A DNA stretch of 12,486 nucleotides from Vallitalea maricola (GTDB lineage: Bacteria; Bacillota; Clostridia; Lachnospirales; Vallitaleaceae): contig NZ_BTPU01000021.1 of assembly GCF_036985595.1 (NCBI RefSeq), positions 1 to 12,486 of the forward strand, read 5' to 3'. This document shows positions 7,317-12,486 of this stretch, one piece after another (the first letter of the stretch is position 1; the number at the start of each line of letters is the position of its first letter). The notes under the pieces are model-generated. The model did no database searches. It worked only from the letters and a program-made list of their open reading frames with translations, and was not told the DNA's origin. The position numbers and the translations under genes are program-made.

Positions 7317-7474
7317 AAAAACAGGATATTTTTTTAATTAAGAGAATTTCATAATTACATTTGTTTATTCTGTAACACAATATATCTACTGCTACTGCAT
7401 ATATAATCTAGATATTGTGTTTCACGAATTAAATTATAAATTCTGAAATTCTCTCAATTAAATAACCTGTTTTT
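7317..7474. repeat. 158-nt long imperfect inverted repeat (hairpin element)
   Basis: The outer arms pair AAAAACAGG (7317-7325) with CCTGTTTTT (7466-7474). Then AATT (7336-7339) pairs with 7456-7459, and the 11-bp AGAGAATTTCA (7341-7351) pairs with 7444-7454. An inner stem joins AACACAATAT (7374-7383) to ATATTGTGTT (7412-7421), extending with CTA/TAG after a 2-nt bulge. The whole folds into one long interrupted hairpin. It could be a MITE-like non-autonomous element, a structured 3' UTR of the transporter, or a small RNA. I see no clear target-site duplication. Confidence 0.55.
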
Positions 7475-7494
7475 AAATAACATAATAATTTTCA

Positions 7495-7671
7495 CTATGG
7501 ATTTTTCTTCCAACAAAGTGGACTTTTGAACCATTCAACATACCCATCTATCGATTCAATTTCAAAGCTAGCTAACTGGTAAAATTCTAAAGCAAATTCT
7601 AATTAAGCTTCTGGTTTAGCTGTAACCATCTTTCTTTCACTTTCATACCATGTGGAGTAAGTTAACGTACC
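7495..7671 (-). pseudogene. Possible decayed protein-coding remnant
   Basis: On the minus strand, one frame runs from just after a stop (7674-7672) to a TAG at 7497-7495. It is interrupted by a single TAA at 7605-7603. The 22 residues before and 35 after the internal stop have a mixed, protein-like composition (for example WYESERKMVTAKPEA and FEIESIDGYVEWFKSP) rather than the Lys/Asn/Ile/Tyr-only look of random AT-rich sequence. No start codon with a ribosome site is seen and I do not recognise the family. A chance open frame is a serious alternative. Confidence 0.25.
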
Positions 7672-7727
7672 TTAATAATTTTACAGAACTTTATTTATTT
7701 TTATATATAACCAAAAAAATATTTATA

Positions 7728-9062
7728 TCATCCAATACCACCATAAAATATCCCTAAGATATAAACTATAATGGTAAGACCGCAAAATATGTATTTTGCC
7801 ATAGGTTCAAACCATGGTCCAATCTTTTTATTTCTTCCTAACTGAGCTTGTTCCCTTGCAAATTTTGTACCACATACCCAGAAGAACATTATTCCTGCCA
7901 ATAATGCACCAAGTGGAATAATATAAATGGATACTACATCCATCCAAGTACTTAGATTATTTCCATTTTCTACTATAAGACCTACTCCACCGCTTATTAA
8001 TGCTATTATTAAAATAGATAATCCCCTAGAGAGTTTAAATCTATTCTGCAATGTCTCAATAGGTGTTTCTAATAAATTCATCAAAGATGATATTCCAGCG
8101 AATAATACTGCTACAAAGAAAATAATTGCAAATATTCTACCTGCGGGCATCAATTTGAATACACTTGGCATTGTTATAAACATAAGTGGTGGTCCTGATG
8201 CAGGATCAAGGTTGAATGCAAACACAGATGGAATAATAACCAGTGCAGCAAGCATTGCGGCTATGGTATCAAATATAGCAACATATTTAGCCGAATTTAC
8301 AACGTCTTCATCTTTTCTTAGATAGCTTCCGTAAACCAAAGTTCCTGATCCAGCTAATGATAATGAGAAGAATGCTTGTCCTAAAGCATATACCCATGTC
8401 TTAGGGTCTTTTAAGAATTCCCATTTAGGTAGTAATAGATATTTATAACCTTCCGTTGCACCATCCAATGTCATGACTTTTACAGCTAGAATTATAAATA
8501 ATCCAAAAAATGCTGGCATCATGAATTTATTCACTTTTTCAATTCCTTTTGATACGCCAAAGAACATTATGACAAAAGTTATTAATAGTCCTGCTAAATG
8601 CCAGCCAGTACTTCCTAATGTCCCTGCTATTTTACCAAAATAAGCTCCACTGTTTTCAGCATTTGTCAGACTTCCTGTTATGGAACCTACTGTAAATCTA
8701 AGTATCCAGCCAACTACAACTGCATATCCAATAGCAATACCCAAAGATCCTATTACGGGAATCAATCCTATTAAATCTCCGTTTTTCTTCCCTCTTCTAG
8801 CAACAGCTTTTTTAAAGGCTCCTAGAGGACCTGTTTTCATTGCACGACCAAAAGACATTTCCCCGATTACTCCAGTAAATCCAATAACAATTACAAATAT
8901 CAAATAAGGTATCAAGAAGGCTGCACCACCAAATTGTCCTACTCTGTATGGAAACATCCACAGATTACCCATTCCTACTGCTGACCCAATACACGCAAGT
9001 ATAAATCCCGTCTTAGAATTGAATGCATCTCTTTTCTTTGATGTACTAACTTTATTACTCAT
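7728..9062 (-). CDS. NSS-family Na+-dependent transporter, probably for tryptophan
   Basis: A 444-residue membrane protein of the neurotransmitter:sodium symporter family, the short bacterial form (about 11-12 helices). Helix 1 has GSAVGMGNLWMFPY (26-39). Later segments include SLSLAGSG near helix 6 and AGISSLMN in helix 8, where the SS pair corresponds to the LeuT Na2 ligands. The usual WRFPY gate reads WMFPYR: Met36 replaces the conserved extracellular-gate Arg, with Arg40 four residues on. I chose the ATG at 9062, preceded by AGGTGAG (9066-9072); the ATG at 9077 has no ribosome site. Bacterial NSS members include TnaT, a tryptophan transporter next to tryptophanase in Symbiobacterium, and the tyrosine transporter Tyt1. 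Its position after tryptophanase supports tryptophan, though another amino acid is possible. Confidence 0.88.
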   Translation of the reverse strand: MSNKVSTSKKRDAFNSKTGFILACIGSAVGMGNLWMFPYRVGQFGGAAFLIPYLIFVIVIGFTGVIGEMSFGRAMKTGPLGAFKKAVARRGKKNGDLIGLIPVIGSLGIAIGYAVVVGWILRFTVGSITGSLTNAENSGAYFGKIAGTLGSTGWHLAGLLITFVIMFFGVSKGIEKVNKFMMPAFFGLFIILAVKVMTLDGATEGYKYLLLPKWEFLKDPKTWVYALGQAFFSLSLAGSGTLVYGSYLRKDEDVVNSAKYVAIFDTIAAMLAALVIIPSVFAFNLDPASGPPLMFITMPSVFKLMPAGRIFAIIFFVAVLFAGISSLMNLLETPIETLQNRFKLSRGLSILIIALISGGVGLIVENGNNLSTWMDVVSIYIIPLGALLAGIMFFWVCGTKFAREQAQLGRNKKIGPWFEPMAKYIFCGLTIIVYILGIFYGGIG

Positions 9063-9428
9063 TTTCTCACCTAGCATAATGAAATAAAAGACTTCACATA
9101 CTCTTCCTTTCTAGACTATTATTTATAATCTTATTTTAGTCTATAAGAGCTATCTTATTAAATAGGTACGCCATAAAATTTATACAGCAATGCTCCTTTA
9201 TGATAAGTCAAAATTCTATTATCCTATATAATATCAGATTCTAAACATAATGTCACTATCAAGACATATATATTCTTTTATTAATTATCCTGTGAATATT
9301 TTATTTTGATGATTTATAGACCAAATATACTTTAATATAGAAGAAAGTAGTGTTTAAAGAAAATATATGATGATAATTTAGAAAGGATTCATTTCATAAA
9401 ATAACTCTCATGAAATTCCATAATAAAG
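9063..9428. other. Intergenic region with the transporter promoter and leader
   Basis: The gap between tryptophanase and the transporter is 446 bases. Apart from the promoter at 9228-9256 and the hairpin after tryptophanase, the roughly 159-nt leader holds a small perfect stem ATAAGA-TAGC-TCTTAT and a wider AGACTA/TAGTCT pair. A 12-codon ATG frame in the leader has no ribosome site at proper distance and no Trp codon, so a TnaC-like leader peptide is not supported. Confidence 0.45.
9228..9256 (-). promoter_or_regulatory. Promoter of the NSS transporter
   Basis: On the minus strand, GTGACA (9256-9251) and TATTAT (9233-9228) are separated by exactly 17 bases; each box matches the housekeeping consensus 5/6. 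Transcription would begin near 9221, leaving a leader of about 159 nt before the ATG at 9062, long enough for post-initiation control. It implies the transporter can be expressed apart from ridA-tnaA. Confidence 0.6.
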
Positions 9429-9495
9429 ACTCTGTATAGCTTTTATAGGGGTATGGGATAGGCCATTATTGGCCGAACATATAGCTATACAGAGT
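9429..9495 (-). terminator. Structured hairpin downstream of tryptophanase
   Basis: A perfect 13-bp stem (ACTCTGTATAGCT, 9429-9441, with 9483-9495) begins 14 bases after the tnaA stop. Its 41-nt loop contains a second stem, GGCCA (9461-9465) with TGGCC (9470-9474), giving a nested shape unlike a simple terminator. On the minus strand only a short CTTTATTAT follows, so termination strength is uncertain; it may protect the 3' end or be a dispersed structured element. Confidence 0.5.
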
Positions 9496-9508
9496 ATTAT
9501 ATTGATTA

Positions 9509-10894
9509 TTATTTATCCAAAGGTTCAAGACTCGCTTGGAAATGTCTAAGAATAGGTGGTTCCCAAGTTATCTTATATCCTTTTACATCTTTTGCTCTTT
9601 CCTTAATAGCAATTAATGCATCTGCCATTACATCAAAATGTGCTTGAGTATAAACACGGCGAGGAATAGCTAATCTTGTAAATTCAAATGATGCTTGTAA
9701 TTGTTCTCCTGTATCAGGGTCATTTCCTAACATATAAGAACCTATATCACATGTACGGATTCCGGCTTCCTTGTATAATTCAATTGCTAGTGCCTGACCT
9801 GGGAATTCATAATATGGTATATGAGGGAACATTTTTTTAGCATCTATAAATAATCCATGACCTCCTACAGGAGCTTGGTATGCTATTCCTGCATCATCCA
9901 ATCTGGATGCAAGATATTCCATCTGTCCATTACGATATTCTAAGTAACTTTCGTCAATACCTTCATTCAAACCGATTGCCAAACATTCAAGGTCACGACC
10001 TGAAAGTCCACCATATGTAATAAATCCTTCAAAAGATATTGTACGTCCTTTTACATCTTGGAACAGTTTTTCATCATCTTTTACACCAATTAATCCACCC
10101 ATGTTTACGATTGTATCTTTTTTGGCGCTCATAGTGAACATGTCTCCATATGAGAACATCTCTTTAACTATCTCTTTGATTGATTTATCTGCATATCCTT
10201 CTTCTCTTTTCTTGATAAAATATGCATTTTCTGCATAACGAGCAGCATCAATGTTCATTCTGATACCGTATTTTTTACAAACAGCGGCAGTTTCTCTCAT
10301 ATTCTCAATTGATACAGGCTGACCTCCTGCTGAGTTGTTAGTTACTGTCATAACAACAAGAGCTATTTTTTCTGGCCCATATTCGTTAATTAATTTCTCT
10401 AATTTTACTACATCCATGTTACCTTTGAAAGGAGCTCTTACTTCTGGTTTCTTAGCTTCTTCAACAACACAATCTATTGCTCTCGCACCAGTAAGTTCAA
10501 CATGAGCCCTTGTTGTATCAAAAAACATATTAGATATAGCATACTTTCCTTCTCCCATTAATATACCAAATAGGACTTTTTCTGCCGCACGTCCTTGGTG
10601 AACAGGCTGAATATATTTGTACTCAAAAATATCTCTAGCTGTATCTAAAAGCTTGAAATAACTTTTTCCTCCAGCATAAGCTTCGTCACCAACCATGACA
10701 CCTGCCCATTGTTCCTGACTCATTGCATTGGTTCCACTGTCTGTGAGCAGATCAATATACACATCTTCGCCTTTCAAATTGAACATATTATATTTTGCTT
10801 CTTCTATCTTTTGTTCTCTTTCTTCACGTGTAAGCATTTTGATAGTTTCAACCATTTTTATTCTAAATGGTTCTGGTACATATTTTTTAGCCAT
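9509..10894 (-). CDS. tnaA: Tryptophanase (L-tryptophan indole-lyase)
   Basis: A 461-residue PLP-dependent beta-eliminating lyase that splits L-tryptophan into indole, pyruvate and ammonia in the cytoplasm. The PLP lysine is K259 in MSAKKD. The close relative tyrosine phenol-lyase is excluded by three positions that separate the two enzymes: D126 in FFDTT (Asp137 in E. coli TnaA, Thr124 in TPL), I384 in CDIGS (Arg381 in TPL) and H451 in LRHF (His463 in TnaA, Phe448 in TPL). Other conserved parts are IDLLTDSGT (47-55) and GDEAYAG (69-75). The start is set by GGAGG at 10902-10906. It lies 98 bases after ridA in the same orientation, without a clear promoter or leader peptide between, so they are probably one transcript. 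The products give energy (pyruvate) and the signal molecule indole. Confidence 0.95.
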   Translation of the reverse strand: MAKKYVPEPFRIKMVETIKMLTREEREQKIEEAKYNMFNLKGEDVYIDLLTDSGTNAMSQEQWAGVMVGDEAYAGGKSYFKLLDTARDIFEYKYIQPVHQGRAAEKVLFGILMGEGKYAISNMFFDTTRAHVELTGARAIDCVVEEAKKPEVRAPFKGNMDVVKLEKLINEYGPEKIALVVMTVTNNSAGGQPVSIENMRETAAVCKKYGIRMNIDAARYAENAYFIKKREEGYADKSIKEIVKEMFSYGDMFTMSAKKDTIVNMGGLIGVKDDEKLFQDVKGRTISFEGFITYGGLSGRDLECLAIGLNEGIDESYLEYRNGQMEYLASRLDDAGIAYQAPVGGHGLFIDAKKMFPHIPYYEFPGQALAIELYKEAGIRTCDIGSYMLGNDPDTGEQLQASFEFTRLAIPRRVYTQAHFDVMADALIAIKERAKDVKGYKITWEPPILRHFQASLEPLDK

Positions 10895-10992
10895 CCAATT
10901 ACCTCCATACGTATTATAATTTAACTAAAGAGCGGGTATTAATAAACCCTTCAAGCAAATATAATTATGTAAACTAATAGTTGTAAAATTAT

Positions 10993-11376
10993 TTATTTAT
11001 CTAAAGCGATAGCTTCTATTTCTACCAAAGCATCTTTTGGTAATCTAGCAACCTGTATTGCTGCTCTTGCTGGATAATTACTATCTCCAAAATATTCTTT
11101 ATATACTTCATTCATAGCAGTAAAATCATTCATATCCTTTAAGAAAACAGTTGTTTTCAATACATGTTTTAAAGTTACCCCTCGCTCTAATAAAATTTGT
11201 TTTAGATTTTCTAGAGATTGTTTTGTTTGTTCTTTTATTCCACCATCTGGGAATTGTCCTGTAGCAATATCAATTGGAAGTTGTCCTGAAACAAAGACTA
11301 ATCCTGCTCCTGCAGTCCCCTGAGAATATGGCCCAATGGCTTCTGGAGCATTTTTTGTAGCTATAGTTTCTTTCAT
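10993..11376 (-). CDS. ridA: RidA family 2-iminopropanoate/2-aminoacrylate deaminase
   Basis: A 127-residue protein matching the RidA (YjgF/YER057c/UK114) family over its whole length. It hydrolyses reactive enamines and imines to the keto acid plus ammonia, as a homotrimer with active sites between subunits. Visible are GPYSQ (15-19), SGQLP (30-34), and PARAAIQV with the substrate-carboxylate Arg R104 (R105 in the E. coli numbering), followed by EIEAIA. The ATG at 11376 has AAGGAGG at 11384-11390. It is the first gene behind a good promoter and directly precedes tryptophanase, whose mechanism releases 2-aminoacrylate; a dedicated detoxifying and pyruvate-yielding role is likely (inference). 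A general housekeeping RidA carried here by chance is the alternative. Confidence 0.94.
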   Translation of the reverse strand: MKETIATKNAPEAIGPYSQGTAGAGLVFVSGQLPIDIATGQFPDGGIKEQTKQSLENLKQILLERGVTLKHVLKTTVFLKDMNDFTAMNEVYKEYFGDSNYPARAAIQVARLPKDALVEIEAIALDK

Positions 11377-11414
11377 ATATTTACCTCCTTATAATTTTTT
11401 ATTACGATAATATT

Positions 11415-11443
11415 ATTTTATCACCACTATAATTTTCAGTCAA
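11415..11443 (-). promoter_or_regulatory. Promoter of ridA-tnaA
   Basis: On the minus strand, TTGACT (11443-11438) and TAAAAT (11420-11415) are 17 bases apart, each 5/6 to consensus. Transcription would begin near 11408, giving a leader of about 32 nt that holds little but the ribosome site. This short leader leaves no room for a TnaC-type attenuator, so control is expected at initiation. Confidence 0.7.
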
Positions 11444-11459
11444 TATATTTAGAAACTTT

Positions 11460-11491
11460 TATCACATTGCATTTTTTTTATTACTGTGATA
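11460..11491. promoter_or_regulatory. Candidate operator between ridA and the divergent regulator
   Basis: A perfect inverted repeat TATCACA (11460-11466) / TGTGATA (11485-11491) with an 18-base spacer lies just upstream of the ridA -35 and before the divergent regulator gene. A related ATCACCAC occurs at 11420-11427, overlapping the edge of the ridA -10. Position upstream of the -35 would suit activation of ridA-tnaA together with autoregulation of the divergent gene. Confidence 0.45.
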
Positions 11492-11555
11492 GTCTATTCT
11501 ATATATTAATAAATGATTTATGAAAGCTATTAAAATATACTGAGCAGGTGAAATT

Positions 11556-12239
11556 ATGGATAATAATACATTAAAACAATATACTAATCTCGTAAAATTC
11601 TTAGGAAAAACTCTAGGTCCTGATTATGAAATCGCTTTACATGATATACAATCAGATTCAAAGTCCATTGTTGCCATAGCCAATGGCCATATTAGTGGAA
11701 GAACTGTTGGTGCACCAATGACCAACTTAGGACTTGAGATAATTGCAAACAAAGAATATAAGGATAAAGATTATAAGATAAATTATAATGGTGTCTCAAA
11801 AGACCAAAGATTATTACGTTCCTCTACCTTCTTCATAAAAAATAATAATGAAGAACTTATGGGTATGTTATGTATTAATTTTGACGATAGAAGATATACA
11901 GAGCTCAGTGACAAAATATTACAGCTTTGTCATCCAGATAAATTGATAGAAGAAAATAGTAAATATAATTCTGTTGATTCCATAGTAGAAAACAGCTCAG
12001 AAACATTCTCTAATTCTATCGAAGAAGTAACTGACACTGTTTTAAACAAAGTACTTAAAGATAGTAATATACCCGTAGACCGTCTGACACAGGATGAAAG
12101 ATTACAGATAGTAGATATCCTAGATCAAAAAGGTGTTTTTATGCTAAAAGGAGCAGTCAGTACAGTTGCCAACAAATTATCTTGTTCAGAACCTAGTATT
12201 TATAGATATTTAGCTAAGATAAACAAGAAAAATACATAA
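11556..12239 (+). CDS. YheO/DauR-like PAS-HTH transcriptional regulator
   Basis: A 227-residue protein with the YheO layout: an N-terminal PAS-like sensor domain (about 6-115, including GPDYEIALHD and the VAIANGHISGRTVG loop) and a C-terminal helix-turn-helix (about 176-222, VSTVANKLSCSEPSIYRYL). The best-known relative, DauR of Pseudomonas, controls D-arginine use through a small ligand. The start at 11556 is supported by AGGTGA at 11546-11551. It is divergent from ridA-tnaA with 179 bases shared, so control of tryptophan breakdown is the natural inference, with tryptophan, indole or aminoacrylate-related compounds as possible effectors. The middle section (about 120-165) is poorly conserved, rich in Ser/Glu, and looks like a linker. 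Confidence 0.88.
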   Translation: MDNNTLKQYTNLVKFLGKTLGPDYEIALHDIQSDSKSIVAIANGHISGRTVGAPMTNLGLEIIANKEYKDKDYKINYNGVSKDQRLLRSSTFFIKNNNEELMGMLCINFDDRRYTELSDKILQLCHPDKLIEENSKYNSVDSIVENSSETFSNSIEEVTDTVLNKVLKDSNIPVDRLTQDERLQIVDILDQKGVFMLKGAVSTVANKLSCSEPSIYRYLAKINKKNT

Positions 12240-12273
12240 ACTCACAGGAAATTGATACTTTAATCATTAATCA

Positions 12274-12319
12274 AAAAACTCCTAACTGATATCTCAATTA
12301 TTATCAGTAAGGAGTTTTT
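12274..12319 (+). terminator. Bidirectional terminator between convergent genes
   Basis: AAAAACTCCT (12274-12283) pairs with AGGAGTTTTT (12310-12319), and after one mismatch ACTGATA (12285-12291) pairs with TATCAGT (12302-12308): 17 bp, 10-nt loop. T-tracts exist on both strands. It lies 34 bases after the regulator stop and 38 bases from the stop of the convergent gene, so it serves both. Confidence 0.85.
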
Positions 12320-12357
12320 ATATTTTTTCATTAAATAAAACTGTCAATAAAATATTT

Positions 12358-12486
12358 TCAATTCTTTTCAAATCTATCAACATCAAATTCTGTATATATC
12401 TTAATATTATTCTTAGCCAAAAGTTCGGCAGTTAATCCTTCACCTTTTATACGTTTACCCGAAAATGTTCCATCATAAATTAATCC
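12358..12486 (-). CDS. C-terminal end of an unrecognised protein (truncated by window edge)
   Basis: An open frame enters from the right edge and ends at TGA (12360-12358), giving the last 42 residues. They include YDGTFSGKRIKGEGLTAE followed by LLAKNNIKIYTEF and a charged tail FEKN. The balanced composition, and the terminator placed 38 bases beyond the stop, argue that it is real. I do not recognise the family from this fragment. It converges on the YheO-like regulator, so it belongs to a separate unit. Confidence 0.7.
   Translation of the reverse strand, partial: GLIYDGTFSGKRIKGEGLTAELLAKNNIKIYTEFDVDRFEKN

Larger units (their letters stand above)
7157..7727. other. 571-base intergenic stretch between terminator and transporter
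   Basis: This contains no intact gene. It holds a large inverted repeat (7317-7474), a possible broken reading frame (7495-7671) and, at 7210-7263 on the minus strand, an 18-codon protein-like frame too short to call. The transporter stop at 7728 has no nearby hairpin, so its transcript may run about 600 bases to the terminator at 7108-7156, or a separate small RNA may come from this stretch. Confidence 0.5.

Noticed and set aside
9063..9428. TnaC-like leader peptide or tryptophan attenuator before the transporter
   Set aside because: The only small ATG frame has no Trp codon and no ribosome site at a usable distance.
9509..10894. Tyrosine phenol-lyase instead of tryptophanase
   Set aside because: The positions that would be Thr124, Arg381 and Phe448 in tyrosine phenol-lyase are Asp126, Ile384 and His451, all as in tryptophanase.
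1..12486. CRISPR array, tRNA, rRNA, insertion sequence or phage genes
   Set aside because: No regularly spaced repeats, no cloverleaf or rRNA-like stretch and no transposase, integrase or phage structural protein were seen.

Overview
The window is AT-rich, uses Shine-Dalgarno sites of the GGAGG type throughout, and carries protein families typical of anaerobic Firmicutes. It looks like a chromosomal segment of a fermentative Clostridia-like bacterium; genus cannot be told from the sequence alone. It holds two functional blocks separated by a strong terminator, plus the end of a third gene at the right edge.

Left block (about 343-7077, all on the minus strand, read right to left): class I DhnA-type aldolase, zinc-dependent medium-chain dehydrogenase, SorC-family regulator, APC-family permease, RibF-like riboflavin kinase/FAD synthetase, and iron-type alcohol dehydrogenase. 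A TTGACA-N17-TACGAT promoter precedes the aldolase and is bracketed by two inverted ATTGAGCA-like half-sites, probably the SorC operator. A hairpin at 258-303 closes the block. The set looks like a sugar or polyol pathway, but it has no sugar kinase. The only kinase is RibF, which phosphorylates the 5'-OH of the ribityl chain of riboflavin. A consistent reading is an undescribed flavin side-chain catabolic pathway: riboflavin to FMN (RibF), oxidation of the ribityl chain at C4' (zinc dehydrogenase), retro-aldol cleavage to dihydroxyacetone phosphate plus formylmethylflavin (aldolase), then reduction to hydroxyethylflavin (iron dehydrogenase). Hydroxyethylflavin and formylmethylflavin are known microbial breakdown products of riboflavin. 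This is inference from gene content, not proof.

Middle intergenic region (7078-7727): a strong bidirectional terminator (7108-7156), a 158-nt imperfect inverted repeat (7317-7474) and a possible decayed reading frame (7495-7671).

Right block (7728-12239): an indole-forming tryptophan utilisation module. RidA and tryptophanase lie in one minus-strand unit behind a good promoter. A Na+-coupled NSS transporter, probably for tryptophan, follows under its own promoter. A YheO/DauR-like PAS plus HTH regulator is divergent from ridA. Its likely operator, TATCACA-N18-TGTGATA, sits in the shared intergenic region. RidA would hydrolyse the 2-aminoacrylate released by tryptophanase. A bidirectional terminator (12274-12319) separates the regulator from a convergent, truncated gene of unknown function at the right edge.
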